From Pseudoips prasinana (Eukaryota > Arthropoda > Insecta > Lepidoptera > Nolidae), in the NCBI GenBank assembly GCA_951640165.1, contig OX621253.1, forward strand, positions 26,445,469 to 26,509,468: 64,000 nt of DNA, in the 5' to 3' direction. Position numbers and translations under genes: made by a program. The notes beneath the pieces are model-generated. The model ran no database searches, was not told the origin of the DNA, and saw nothing but the letters and a program-made list of their open reading frames with translations. Each line of letters begins with the position of its first letter. Position 1 is the stretch's first letter. Shown here piece after piece: positions 1 through 11,678 of this stretch.

Positions 1-939
1 CTACAGTTCCACAATTCTACTGAACCACAAAAGCAGCAACTGAGAGACAAATATAATACCCATTTAGAAGACAAGGAATTAAGCAGAGAAGTAAAAAAGA
101 ACGATAGAAAGAACATTAATGAGTGCAACATTTGTGTATGCTACGATGTGCAAGCCATTATGCAAAGTCCGAATGGTGAAACTTCGGCATTCTATTATAA
201 ATCAAAACTTAATAGCTATAATTTTACTATTACTGAATTAAGTAAAATTCACGAGGATATTGAGTCAACAATGGATATCTCTAAAAGCTATGAAACTGTT
301 CATTGTTATTTTTGGGATAAGTCTCAAGCTAAAAGAGGCGCTACGGAGATAGGTAGCTGTGTTTTCAATTATTTACAGATGGTGTGTGAAGAAGCTGGGG
401 AGAGGGAAGTAAATATAACATTCATATCTGATAACTGTTGTGGCCAAAACAAAAATAAATATCTTACTTGTTTATATTTTTTTATTGTTGCAAGTATAAA
501 TAATTTGTCATCAATAACTCACAAATATTTGATAAAAGGTCACACATAAAATGAAGCTGATAATGTACACAGTTCAGTACATGTCAGCAATAATAAGAGC
601 TAGGAAAACTAGTACTCCATTTAAAGTTTACAGTTTAACACATAGTTTTTTTATGACCTTCAGAAATTGCAAGAAAACTGGGGCTATAATTTTAATACCG
701 ATGAACAGAAAAATAATGTAATATGGAATAGCATTAAAGCACTGAAATTTACCAAAGATGACCCCTTTTCATTTTATTACAAGTATTCATACAGGGATGA
801 TTTTAAGAAAGTTAATGTTCGTAATAAGAGGAAAAGGTTGCCAGATATTGAGGAAATAACCATGCAAAAAGCATACTTAGAGCCACTTCAACTTAGTACT
901 GCTAAAAAGATCTCAAGGATCTTATTGATAAACAATTGA
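1..939 (+). pseudogene. DUF7869-like gene remnant (5' end outside window)
   Basis: One reading frame runs from the window edge to 939, about 313 codons, broken only by stops at 547-549, 601-603, 610-612, 622-624 and 643-645; no frameshift is needed. In order it shows a Lys/Glu-rich lead (1-120), CYDVQAIMQSP (near 140-170), CYFWDKSQAKRG (near 303), ISDNCCGQNKN (near 425-458), KGHT-stop-NEADNVHS (near 535-573) and a basic tail KKVNVRNKRKR. I recognise this motif series from a large uncharacterised arthropod family (DUF7869-type), whose Asp/Asn and His/Glu motifs resemble an RNase H-like fold. The stop at 547 sits where relatives have Gln in HTQNEAD. Function is unknown. It may be a domesticated or mobile nuclease; that is inference. 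The copy is dead by point mutation and has no visible neighbour partner. Confidence 0.6.
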
Positions 940-1317
940 TAGATCCATCCAGAGTGTCTAGATAAAATTGATACTTTAGTGGACTGAAATAAAAGTAAGT
1001 ATTATCTACTATAAGTACTTGTATTTATTTATTATTGATATGATATTTATTTTGGAATCCGAAATGGCGGATGTCACTTTTTATGGCAAATCAATAGATA
1101 GGTAGTTAGGCATATAATATAGTTTTTGAGAGTTGTCATTACGAACAGTATAGATGGATGATACATGTGTATATTGTGTTATAGATACCGCGAAAAAAAA
1201 TGGACAAGAAAACAATAAAGTGTCACAAGAAAGAAATAATAATAAAGTATTTATACTCATTATTTCTTGGAGTTCATTATTTTATGCACCAAAAATAATT
1301 TATGTATATATATATTA
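940..1317. other. AT-rich spacer, nothing recognised
   Basis: No coding frame, structured repeat or RNA gene seen. A few AATAAAG hexamers (near 1215 and 1250) could be chance polyadenylation-like signals. Confidence 0.5.
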
Positions 1318-1560
1318 ATTTGCTGTGTGGTGACGGCATAGAATATCATCACCCCATCAAATCCCATGGGGGGCGTAGAAATCGACCGAGGGAATACCTA
1401 CCAGAGAACGGGTTTTTCTGTGAACTAGGACCATCAAACTGCGATCGCTAACCCGTCTGCCAAGCGTGGCGATTATGGCATATCCCCATTCTTTGGGGAG
1501 GCTTTTGTCCAGTAGTGGACGTACTTTGGCTGTCATGTCCTGATGAATTATGTATGTTTG
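1318..1560 (+). repeat. Lepidopteran LINE (RTE-like) 3' end fragment
   Basis: Starts with GTGTGGTGACGGCATAG near 1323, continues through a CACCCC...CCCATGGGG...CGTAGAA block and ends with GGAGGCTTTTGTCCAGTAG at about 1496-1516. This order is familiar from the 3' untranslated end of abundant lepidopteran LINEs. No reverse transcriptase is left. The open frame on the opposite strand (1357-1620) is a by-product of this repeat, not a gene. It is one of the main clues that the host is a moth or butterfly. Confidence 0.6.
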
Positions 1561-1708
1561 TGCACAGAGAGAGCTGCCAAAATGTATCCGTGGATGGCGA
1601 TGAGCAGCATGAAGTTTCAATAATTGTAATTCATTTTTATAATTATTATTAGTAATTTTGTTTTAGTATATTTAAATTAAGTACTTATATTGTCTGTTTT
1701 AACTACAG

Positions 1709-2002
1709 GAGCAAGGATGTGCGGATAAAGATTATAGACCCAGAGGTAGAACAATTATTGAAATCGATTACCTTATTGAGCAGCTACTCCATATAAGTAG
1801 CCACACTTCTCTTTTTGATTACGGCGTGAAGTACCTATCTCAGCATGGATTATGTGTATACCTCATTCAGGGCTCTAGGGATAGAATAAAACCAGTGGGG
1901 GATAGTACAAAAGATCCTGAAGGGTCGAAGTGCTGTACACAAGTACACCCCAAAACAAGATATGAAGATAAGAAGAAACCTATCTCAGCATACTCGATGT
2001 AA
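1709..2002 (+). pseudogene. Orphan exon, 97 codons, unknown family
   Basis: A pyrimidine-rich tract and AACTACAG acceptor precede 97 open codons ending in TAA at 2000-2002. The reading begins EQGCADKDYRPRGRT and includes EIDYLIEQLLHISSHTSLFDYG. A similar 'R.(I/V)D..y...QL' stretch occurs near the start of some insect transposase-associated proteins, but I cannot name the family with confidence. No upstream exon with a compatible donor and no downstream exon were found. It could be the captured last exon of a host gene or a leftover of a mobile element. Confidence 0.3.
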
Positions 2003-2667
2003 AACGAACTAAATATCGCCTGGTTTTGTTGTGTTATTTTCATTTGTTTCTATTACATTAGTTTATAGACAATAATTGTTTTATTTATTTAGTACAGTCA
2101 ATTTTATACTTCATCGTTGGGAGTCGTTCTTGGCGGAGAGGCGCATCTTAATGGATCAAACACAGTATTATTTATTCTCCGTCAACATAAGTTTTATAAG
2201 TGGTTTAAATGATACTGGAGTTAGAATAATTTCTGGGCTAGTGAGACTTTCTATGTAATGTTTCAAAGTAATGAGCGCGAAAGCAGTGCTGGTCTCTGTG
2301 ATACCAATACCTGGCCCACGCTGTATTGTCTATAGGTAGGCGTTGAGTCTTACAATTAGGAAAGCATCCTAGCTCGTTACTGCATATTATAAAAAAATAT
2401 GGGGGGCAGTATTAGGGGACTGCGATAGCAATTTTTACATTTCTAATCTACAGTGTAATAGTTGACACTTCACATTCGGATATACTCTTTGTGTACATAT
2501 AAGGTATACTAATAACGCTCGGAGGTATGTATTATGTACACAACTTACGTATAGCTCATGGGAAGCGTGTGGTGACGATGACGCGAGTTCCATGATTTAT
2601 AACTTCCAAAAAGTGCATCCATTCATAAAAAAAATGATAGATGCATTTTTTGGATTAATCCAATAAT
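2003..2667. other. Intergenic, nothing recognised
   Basis: No supported gene. Short frames at 2076-2258 and 2597-2812 have no recognisable motifs; the latter overlaps the piggyBac 1 terminus. Confidence 0.5.
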
Positions 2668-2671
2668 TTAA

Positions 2672-5109
2672 CCCTTTATAACTCAATAACGTAAATTTTC
2701 TCAAATAAACGGTTTTAGGGTAGATTTTAGTAAATAAAAAAACACGTAATTTTGCGTTTCGATTTATTTTTATTAGAAATGTAGAAAAATGTAAAAATAG
2801 GGAGTGTGACATATATGTTACATTATATCAAAGTGTTCCTCTAAGATGTATGGAACGCCTTGAAACAGTTATGTTGTTTGTTGTAGCACAATGCTACCCC
2901 ACACTTTTCACAAACAGTTTGTGATACGCCAGGACAGTTAGGGTACTTGCACCGGATTCTTTTAGCGGCCCATACTGGCCAATGCCCAACTTGGTCCTGC
3001 TGCACAGCTACTGGTGGTACATATTGCGCTGGACCCTTACGCTTTTTTGCTTGGATATGTGGTTCAATGCTTCGTCTGCTTGAACTTGCTTGTGTCCCCA
3101 ACTTACATAATACAGTAGAAATCTCCTCACGAAAATCTGCTGATGATAGCTGCGTATCCTGCATGTTCTTTATCTTGCGTACTCGTTTGTATAAAAGCCA
3201 GGCATTGGACATCGCAAGATCCAAAAAGTGGTAAAACAAACGAACTTGCCATCTCTTACTCCGCAGTTTTATTTTATATCTGCCCATGATACTATCGATC
3301 AAATCGACACCTCCCATATGGCGGTTATACTCACCCACGATGTTTGGTCGATCTATAGTTACATATCTTTTATTGACTTTGTTGTACCTCGTCACTTGGG
3401 TCTTGGGCAGCTCGCCAACAAAACTCGATGCGAGAGTGACCACTTTATTGTCTTTCCAGGCCACTGTTAATAACTCTATATCTCCAACACTGCCTACATA
3501 TTCTACAGAGTAACCACGTTCTTTTTTCATTATTTCTTTCTCTGTGGGTAGTTTACAATCGCGTATACGGTTTCGCCTTATAGTTCCAAGACTAATAATA
3601 CCTTGTTGGGCAAGATATGTAAGAAGTGGCAAAGATGTAAAATAATTGTCAAAGTAAAGTCTTGTAGTTTTGGTTGTGTGGTATTTTACGAGAAAGTCTG
3701 ACGACCACATTAGATGCGGCTCCCAAATCTGGCTCGTTAGGTTCAACTACATTTTCTGCTCCTGTTTCTGGTTCAAACATATACGCGAAACCACTAACGC
3801 CACTTAGAACATATATTTTATATCCCCATTTATTAAATTTTTTGGGGTTGTATCGTTTCAGATTGTTGGCTTTTGTGGAGCAAATTTGTTCATCTACACA
3901 AAGATATTTCTCAAAGCACACATTCTGGAACATTTCATTGAGTGTTTTGACGACTGGTCGGATCTTGAACAATCGATCATGGTCAGCATGATCGCGAGGA
4001 GCATTTTGTAAATTATCATTGAAATGTATAAATCGTCTGATCCTTTCAAATTTGTTCACAGACATTGTTTCCTTTACCAGAGGGGTTCCAATATTACTAT
4101 TCCAATGTTTCGTTACTCTTGGAAGATGCACTAAAGACATGATGTACACCAGCCCAATAAACTGTTGTATGTCTGTCTCAGTGACTCGAAATGTCATACT
4201 AGGATCTTTCTGTACGATGTAAATATTAGTCTGGTTGGTAATATGTTGAATCAATTCTTTAGGAAATAATTTTAGAAAAAATTGTATCTGCGTATCTAAG
4301 TCTAAAAGCGCCACTGGCAAAGTATCATCACCCATGAAACTAAACTGTTGTTCATTTGCCTCTAAATTCCTTTTTCTCCGGCGTATATGCAATTTCGGTC
4401 TAGCTTGTCGGCGAACTGATGGTCCTGGCTGTGGAGATGCTGCATCAGTGGCTGGACATGGAGAATCACTGAAGTTATGTTCCAAGTCTTCAATAATGCT
4501 GTCGATATTCACCCCTTGTACCTCTTCACCACCTTCATCTTCCAATAACTGCTCCACATCAGGTAGAAAATCGGGATCCGCAATGCTATCGTCGTCTTCT
4601 TCGAACCCATCTTCACTATCCTCATAATCAAAAAGATGCTGCTCTATTTCATGTTCCTTTAGTCTACGGGAATCCATTCTAAAAAAAAGACATCAAATTC
4701 AATGTACTACACTCAAGGAACGTTATCACGCAATGTAACAGAAATGGTACAAACAATTATTTGAGATCAAATTCAATATTTACTTTAGATTATGTATTCG
4801 TAACAATAAATAGTCAAAATCATGAACTTACCTGTTAGATTTGCACCACAGTAATGTAGTTTGAGTTTGACAAATGTCATAAAATGGCGAGAAGTCAATT
4901 TCGTACCAAAAATTTATACAGGTAGTGCCATCTAGTTCATATGAATTGTACTAATATGGAAATAGAGTTTGTGACCGTCACGTTACATTGACTTAAGGGG
5001 CCTATTACAGTCCACTAGCGCCGCCAATCGAAAAATGTCATAACTCGTAAATAGAATCAATAGGCCTCTTAAAATGAAATAAAATGTATATTTTCGGTGA
5101 TATAAAGGG
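2672..5109 (-). mobile_element. piggyBac element 1 (decayed)
   Basis: Flanked by TTAA at 2668-2671 and 5110-5113, the piggyBac target duplication. The termini are inverted: CCCTTTATAACTCA at 2672 against CCCTTTATATCACC read inward from 5109, so at least the first nine bases match. Length is 2,438 bp, usual for the superfamily and almost the same as piggyBac 2 (2,447 bp). It carries one transposase gene on the minus strand, broken by a frameshift, so the copy can no longer move itself. Confidence 0.9.
2841..4677 (-). pseudogene. piggyBac transposase (frameshifted)
   Basis: Cut-and-paste DDD transposase. The N-terminal part (4677-3649) begins MDSRRLKEHEIEQ with the acidic leader typical of the family and contains LCVDEQICS, the first catalytic Asp region. 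The C-terminal part (3746-2841) continues in another frame with LYFDNYFTSLP (second Asp), GGVDLIDSIMG (third Asp) and a Cys/His-rich tail, CKYPNC...CEKCGVALC...HNC, the DNA-binding domain. The two frames overlap between 3649 and 3746, and sense switches near 3690-3710, so one small indel explains the break. Combined length is about 600 residues, normal for piggyBac. Everything else looks intact, so the copy is fairly young. Confidence 0.9.
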
Positions 5110-5113
5110 TTAA

Positions 5114-5239
5114 CAGTATCGGCCGAGATAGAAAACTCGTTCATTAAATGGACTATAAATCGTAGATGGTAAGTTTTACAAAACAGTTTACAGAATATAA
5201 AAGATGCGAAATTTTTTAAACTTCATAGTTCCAAAGGTA
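5114..5239. other. Flank of piggyBac 1, nothing recognised
   Basis: Short unique-looking DNA between the right TTAA and a SINE fragment. Confidence 0.4.
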
Positions 5240-5370
5240 TCCACTTAATGTCCCGGGTTCGATTCTCGCGCAGCATTACTATTTGTGTGACACATAAATA
5301 GTAGTTCTGAGTCTGGGTGTACATTGTTTTTTTTTTTAATTTTAAATATATATATATATATATATTAGAT
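5240..5370 (+). repeat. tRNA-derived SINE fragment (B box and tail)
   Basis: GGGTTCGATTC at about 5257-5267 fits a Pol III B box. It is followed by TATTTGTGTGACAC and TTCTGAGTCTGGGTGT, which match the body of common lepidopteran SINEs as I know them, and then a T-rich and (AT)n tail at 5328-5367. The A-box half is missing, so this is a 5'-truncated copy. Confidence 0.6.
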
Positions 5371-5934
5371 AATAAGTGTAAGAAATAGTGTAATACGTGA
5401 CGTGCGATGACGAGTGTTCCATAATTTTTGTTGAACCAAAAAGTGCTCAACGTAGGCTCGTTTTCACTTCACAAAATTGTATCGGAAATTTAGTGCGAGG
5501 TTGAAGCTCAACGCGCCTAAAGAAGATTTCACTTCAAAAAGTTTCATAAAAAATAAAACATTTGTTTACCTAAGTTGCATTCAAGTATCAAAATTAGTTT
5601 AGTTGATGTATAAAATCGAGCATAAAGCGCCTTCAATGTGTGCGTGCGCACTGCTGTAGTGTGCAGGCGCGGATAGCTGAATTTGAGAGCGTCAAAAATG
5701 TAATTACGTCCTTAAACAATTTATACTCTTCGTTTAATTTAAGTTACTAAAACAATTCAAAACAATTCTCCAGATGGTGCATACTTAAGAGCCCGTATGT
5801 GGTATTTGGGTATCTAATTCAAAATTATATTTAAAGTAAATTTGTCAACATTCTGTTTAAATTCCACATTGTAGAATCATAATATCTAAATTTAACGCAC
5901 ATTATGCTCTAATGCAACAAATATTTTCAGGTAT
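5371..5934. other. AT-rich spacer; possible 5' region of the next element
   Basis: No coding sense. May contain the upstream part of the IS630-like element that follows, but no terminal inverted repeat could be paired by eye. Confidence 0.4.
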
Positions 5935-7162
5935 GTCAGAGAAAACTGTCTCAAGAAGTCTCTTCTTGTGTTACAAGAAGGAAAAATAGCTGCTAGTACT
6001 TAAAAAAATGTCATCCCAGGCAAGAGTGAAAAAAAGATAAATCTGGATGGTTTCGACTTCTGTGCCATTTGCCATAAAATTCACCAATTTTACTCTGTAA
6101 AAAAAGAATTACCTACTCTAAATAAATTAGGTGCCGCGTTGAAAGAAATTGATTTTCAAGGAAGACCCGCCTCACTTCATAGTATGCAAAGTATTGAATT
6201 CAAATACAAACGATGTCAGTCTAAATGGAAAATGTTATTGGAGCGCTTTGATATAACTGCATGGCGTGCTAGATATATCGAAAATATGCGAAAAATCGGA
6301 CTGTCGAAAAAAGACCTGTGATATTTTTTGACGAAACTCATATACATAACACATACCATGCCAGAAGCTGTTAGCAAAGTAAAGAAGAGAAAGCGCTTTT
6401 AATTTCAGAGTCAGTTGGAAGTAGATGGATTATCACTCATGCTAGTTCTGATAATGGTTTTATAAATAACGCCTTACTAATGTTTAAGGCACAATCGAAG
6501 TCGTCTGATGATCATGATGACGTGAATACAACAAATTTCTTAAAGTAGATGAAGTTGATACCAAATCTGCCAGAAAGGTGTCTTGTGGTTATGGACAATG
6601 CTCCATACCACTGTACTCAAGTAAATAAAGCACCAACTATGTCAAACATAAAAGCTGATATGCAAAGTGGTTGCAAGAAAAGCATATTAATTTTGAAGAG
6701 AGCTGCACAAAAGCTGTATTATTCAATCTAATCAAACAAAATAAAGGACAACCCACTTATGTTGTTGAAGAACTTTTATAAAGTCAAAGTTTTACCATGA
6801 AGTTTCAAAACTGCCACCTGATCTGAACCCAATTGAAAAAATATGGAGCCTTGTAAAAAGACGCGTAGCTGAGAAGAACGTTGACCAAAAACATTGTGAA
6901 ATTGACAGAAGACGCGTTTGCAAGCGTGACACCGGAAGATTGGCTTAAACAATGCAAACATGTGGAGGATATAGAAGACCAATATTTTTAAAATGACGGG
7001 CTAATAGACCAGGAAATGGACCGGTTTCTTCTATCCACTGCAAGCGATAGCGAAACAGAGTCTGATCATGATAGTGATATCCATGTGGAAGATTCGGATA
7101 GTGATTGTAGTATGTCTGGAATAAACCCAATCGATGACCATAATTATACGGTTAAAATTTAA
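5935..7162 (+). pseudogene. IS630/Tc1-mariner-type transposase remnant
   Basis: Several frames together give a DDE transposase of the IS630-Tc1-mariner superfamily. RPVIFFDETHIHNTYHARSC (6308-6370) holds the first Asp. The stretch around 6420-6560 reads GSRWIITHASSDNGFINNALLMF. LPNLPERCLVVMDNAPYH (from about 6555) holds the second Asp, and PPDLNPIEKIWSLVKRRVAEKN (about 6810-6880) the final Glu. An acidic Ser/Asp-rich tail runs to a TAA at 7160-7162. At least four frame changes and several stops make it a dead copy. I know this variety from many arthropod genomes. Terminal repeats were not found. Confidence 0.75.
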
Positions 7163-7574
7163 AATGTTTTAAACGCACTGCTGTTTCTAGTAAAAATTGA
7201 AGATGCTTTCTATCGTAGCTTCATTCATTAAAAGTTCTGTTCTTGTTTTTTTAGTTTACCATTCCAGTTATATTTACTTCGAAACTCGAACAACAATGTA
7301 AGTTTTATGAACAATCAAAATAGTGGATTTAAAATAGGGTTAATATAACAAATTGAAAGTAGTTTCTTAGAATTACAAATCACCTATTAGTTTGTCAACT
7401 TCTAATATCAGGCAATAGAGGTGAATCCGATATATTTGTATGCATCAAAATATTGGTAATATTGGCTGTATTCGTGTATCGGTAATCCGACCTACTCTGA
7501 TATGCTGTTACGTCATATTCACTCTATATGAACACCATTCAACATGAGCCGTATCTATATAAATATCCACATAT
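7163..7574. other. Spacer, nothing recognised
   Basis: AT-rich, no gene sense. ATATTGGTAATATTGG and similar short direct repeats occur near 7445-7475. Confidence 0.4.
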
Positions 7575-8466
7575 ATATATGGCCTTTGCGTCTGTTACAG
7601 ACGATTTACGGCGCATTGTCTGGGAGAATTTTTTTTTTGGTGGCTAAACAAACCGATGCGAGAGCGACATAGCCTGCCGCAGGCCTGACAAGAGAAGTTT
7701 GCGGTGGTTGGTGCCGAGCCGCTTTCATGTCGCTTCTGTCTTTTATCAGCAAGTATTCCGAACCAGGCTTCTTCACAGATTTGACGACCCTCCACTACAC
7801 GTTTGCGCCATCAACTCTATTTTCAGCGAGCTTTTCCCAGCTACAGTGGTCAATTTTAAAAGCGGCCATACCCCGCTTGGTCCAGTCTTAAAAGCGAAGC
7901 AGAGGTCTACCGACATCGCGCTTCGCATTAGCTACCGCACCTTACAGAAAACATCGTGGTATTCGAGTGGGTTCCATTCTGTGCACATGCCCCAACGAAC
8001 GTAAACGCTTCTGTTTAAGAAACGCTGTCAGGCTAGGTAACTGTGCTATTTCTAGAACTCTCTCGTTAGTGACCCTATCTTGCCATGTAATGCCCAAGAT
8101 CTTACGGAGACAACGCATGTAAAAGGAACCTATTCGGTGCTCCTGTTTCGCATACGACGTCCACGTCTCTGCTCCGTACAAGAGTATGCTTAAGATGGAG
8201 GCCTGGAAGATTATCATGTTGGTCTTAATTGTAAGCAGTTTATTGTGCCATACTCTCGTACAAAGCCTCCCAAACATGGTCGCCGCTTTCCCGATGCGAG
8301 CATCTATCTCTGCGTTAAGTGAGAGATTATTCTCTACGGTCGATCCAAGGTAATAACATATCCAAAGAGTATCTAATTTTATTGTATTATTTGGTAGGCG
8401 ATATGTACGAAGTTCACACTGATACCAATGTTTAAATATTAACATTGGACGGATATTATCACTCAA
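7575..8466 (-). pseudogene. Non-LTR retrotransposon, reverse transcriptase C-terminal part
   Basis: The minus-strand frame 8466-7942 reads YYLGSTVENNLSLNAEIDARIGK, then LLYGAETW and MRCLRKILGITWQDRVTNERVL, the thumb and connection region of a LINE reverse transcriptase common in insects. After a frame break it resumes at 7795-7595 with ICEEAWFGILADKRQKRHESG and CQACGRLCRSRIGLFSHQKK, a C2H2-like zinc finger that closes the protein. Endonuclease and catalytic YADD core are absent: the copy is 5' truncated, as is usual for LINE insertions. The clade was not determined. Confidence 0.75.
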
Positions 8467-8549
8467 TTCTACTGCGACTCTGTGGCGATCTCAGCATCAG
8501 TATTGGATATTTCTGTTTCATTCACACCAACACAGTAGGCTATCAAAGT

Positions 8550-8643
8550 AAGCGAAACAGAGGACATCTTTAAAGCTTTATTTAACACGTATGCCCCCTC
8601 ATACGTGTTAAATGAAGCTTTAAATTCGTCCTCTGATTCGTTT
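8550..8643. repeat. Fold-back repeat, about 44-bp arms, 6-nt spacer
   Basis: 8550-8593 and 8600-8643 are inverted copies with about seven mismatches, separated by CCCCCT. The inner 14 bases (ATTTAACACGTATG and complement) match perfectly. No coding content. It may be a tiny MITE or an older product of the process that made the perfect fold-backs elsewhere in the window. Confidence 0.7.
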
Positions 8644-9143
8644 AACTACTTAAAATACGTGGTCTGGCGGGATTTTTCAAATATATATTTTTGAATCTAT
8701 AAACATATTTTATCATCAACTAGAATTATTATAACAGTGGGTATTAACATCAATTTATATATAATGTATCACATGAACAAAGAATATGAAAGAATATCAT
8801 GATAAGAACTCTGCGTTGTTTTTTATTTATATTCTAAGAGCATTCCATAATATAAACAAACAAGGTTGATATTTGAACATTTTGACTTTGTATTACATTG
8901 TAAGTTAAACAAAACAACGAATTGAGTAGTCCAGTTCAGTTAGTTAGCCTTACTAAGTACCAATTGGCGTACTTTTAGTTTTATTCATTCCTGACTTTAT
9001 TGGTGAAATATAGAGGAGATTGTGATTTGAGGTTTCGTAGGTGTGTATGTACATAGCTGTGTTCAAATTATTTTTTTGACTTTGTTTTATTTTTAAGTCT
9101 ATTATTTTTTAGACTTTAGGTACTCCTATTCCTATTTATAAAC
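8644..9143. other. AT-rich upstream region of hAT-A
   Basis: No gene sense. By position it should contain the 5' terminal region of the hAT-A element, but a terminal repeat could not be paired. Confidence 0.4.
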
Positions 9144-10810
9144 ATGAAGCGCGATCGAGTAAGTGAAGTGTGGAATTATTTTAGAGTAAGAAATTAAACT
9201 CGCGAAATGTACTATATGTCAATCAAAATTTAGTTTCAAGGGAACTGTTTCCAATTTATATACACATTAAAAAAATAAGCATTTAATTTTCATAACTGCA
9301 GCAACAAAAAATACACGACAAGAACAAGAAGCTCTTCCGTTCTGTTCTGATGAGTTCCGCAACAAGATTGACTCCAACATCATTGTGGAGAATGTAGATG
9401 ACGTAGTCCCATCCGGATCCTTACAAACTATAATTTATTACACGTTTGCGGGTCCAGTGTTATTTGCACACCTGCCAAGTGCACAAATAACACTGAACCC
9501 GCAAACGTAAAAATATACAACATATATAAACATAAATTTCAGTCGAACCTTCGAATGTACTCTGGCACTAAAAAGCTATCTATCAAACAAAGAAAAGAAA
9601 TAGATGACGCATTGATGTTGCTATTTTGTAATATTTTTCTGCCAATTTCATTTTTCAATAGTCGACGAATATTTTAAAATTTTTGTTACAAAGCTTAATC
9701 CCGCGTACCGACTTCCGAGTCGAAAGCATGTTTTAAATAAATCGTTAGATGCTGAATATCAGAACACTGCAAAAGTTGTCAGGGAAGAATTTAGTATTGT
9801 GGATTCTGTTTGCCTCAAAATAGACTGCTGGACATCGCGAGCCCAAGAGGGTTATCTAGCAGTAACCGCGCATTACATAAATAAGAACTATAATTTAGAT
9901 ACTGCCCTCTTACAATGTTGCGTTTTGTCTGGGCCGCATACATTGTTTATTTGAGTACTGAGTTAAATGAGGTTATAACCGATTGAAATCTTACCCGAAA
10001 AATAAAATTAGTGGTTTCTGACAATGCTTCCCATGTCCTAAACCGCATTAAAGATCTTCAATTAAAGAATTTTGGGTTTTTGCACGCACTATTAATATCA
10101 AAAATAGCTTAATAGCTGTTTTTGGCTATGTTTGGTTGCAGAACACTTTTTGGATCAATTGAGAGCCATTGTAAGTCAATTCAAACGGAGTACTACAGCT
10201 GTTGCAAAACTCCTAAAATATCAAGTAAATAATAATGTACCCCAGCCAAAGAAAATGATTATAGACGTCGCCACTAGATGGAACTCTACCTTCTACATGA
10301 TCGAAAGGGCCTTATTATTAAAGGAAGCATTAACAAGTACCTTAGCAATCTTAGATTCCAGCAGCAGTGCACTTCTGGAAAATATAAATACCGACGAATG
10401 GAAACTCTGTACAGATTTAAAGCCTTTCGAGCAAGTCACTGTCCAGATAAGTGAAGAGAAGTACCTCACGGGCAGTCTTATCATTATATTCAAAAGATTG
10501 TTATTTACTGTTTATTCTGACAAATTATCACACGATGATACATTGCATTCTGATGTTAAAGCCGTGTGCAATAGGATTATAAGAGGGTTGATAACAAGAC
10601 TGAGCAACATATAGATAAGCGGAACTTTCGGGGTAGCTATATTTTTTGACCCACGCTTTAAGATGGCATTGTTTTTAGATAAATGACCTGCCGAATCAGA
10701 AAAAAACGGTTAGTTGAATTAGCAGTCTTAGAAATAAATAAAGTGCAAGGTAAGCTACATTATCAACACCGATCTCAACAGAGCCAGATTCAAGTATTGG
10801 AAGCTATCTA
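9144..10810 (+). pseudogene. hAT-A transposase, 5' and middle part (BED finger)
   Basis: ATG at 9144 opens MKRDRVSEVWNYF, then after a break AKCTICQSKFSFKGTVSNLYTH, a BED zinc finger (Cys-x2-Cys ... His-x4-His). From 9540 frames give KKLSIKQRKEIDDAL, VDEYFKIFVTKLNPAYRLPSR, VCLKIDCWTSRAQEGYLAVTAHYINKNYNL (first Asp in DCWTS) and later KKMIIDVATRWNSTFYMIERALLL (10255-10315), the RW block of hAT enzymes. FFDPRFKMALFLDK lies near 10645. Many stops and frame changes. The gene is cut at about 10838 by a mariner-like insertion; its C-terminal end reappears at 17914. A fold-back at 9442-9508 sits between finger and catalytic domain. Confidence 0.8.
9442..9508. repeat. Fold-back repeat, 25-bp arms, 17-nt spacer
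   Basis: 9442-9466 and 9484-9508 are inverted copies with a single mismatch (C against T at the thirteenth base). It lies inside hAT-A between its zinc finger and catalytic domain and interrupts coding sense. Confidence 0.85.
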
Positions 10811-10822
10811 TCTATCTATAGG
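10804..10822. repeat. Short (TATC)n microsatellite
   Basis: Four copies of TATC at the left flank of the mariner-like insertion. Confidence 0.7.
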
Positions 10823-11678
10823 ATACTAGTATCAAGCTCCGCTATTTTTCGTGGTTTTCGAGTTATGATTTTTTTTTATAATTTCTGATAATTTTCGACC
10901 AGACTAACTACAAAACATTCTAAAATAAAAAGTTTAAGACTTTTTCACGGTTTTTTTTTGCAACACTATCTCCATGAGTTGTACTTTTATGCATAAAATA
11001 ATCAGCTTAGTAACTTTGATGTAAGTTATGGAAAAATTAGTCTCAAGATATAAAAATACGACCTTAAGTGAATTATGACCAAAAATTTCAAACTAAAATT
11101 AAAAATCGAAACAGATTGTTTCGTAATTCCTGCGTATGCCTAAAAAATGCGCCAAACTGTCAGCAATCATAAACATTTAAAAAACGGAGTACTTAATACG
11201 CTACTTTTGCTAGAATCGGGCTTCAAAGACAGCAAGGTGGAAAATTCTTAAAATAATCCATCTTAATGTAACATTTTTTTTTGATGATTTATGATAGCTA
11301 ACGTTAAAATAATTTGTTACATAACCAACAATTTATCACCGCTTACTAGTAAGTTGAATAATTTTTCGTGAATCATGCGTTGTAAATAAAAGTGACCGCA
11401 GTTATTTTACCTGGAATTACAATAATAGGCCGACCACGAGGATAAGAGACGGAGATAACTCCATCTCTAATCTGCCATCTCTGTCACTCAAACGGGGGAA
11501 GCGCGCGCGAGCGCAAAATACCTCCTCCCTCACCTCAGTCGTACTCACTTTGTGTTTTCCGCTAGTCGTGTCACTGTTTTTGCTCATCATCCTACCCTGT
11601 TTTTCGTGTGACCACTTTGCTTGTTTACTGGACTGTTTTGCATTCTAATTTGGACTTTGTTTACTTGGAAGTAAAGAG

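Noticed and set aside
1357..1620. 87-codon minus-strand frame
   Set aside because: Overlaps a lepidopteran LINE 3' end read backwards.
2947..3513. Plus-strand frames of 75-95 codons
   Set aside because: Antisense of the piggyBac 1 transposase.
5223..5450. 75-codon minus-strand frame
   Set aside because: Covers SINE, poly-T and (AT)n sequence; low complexity.
8550..8643. Transcription terminator or structured RNA
   Set aside because: No transcript or gene context in an insect genome; a fold-back insertion or tiny MITE is simpler.
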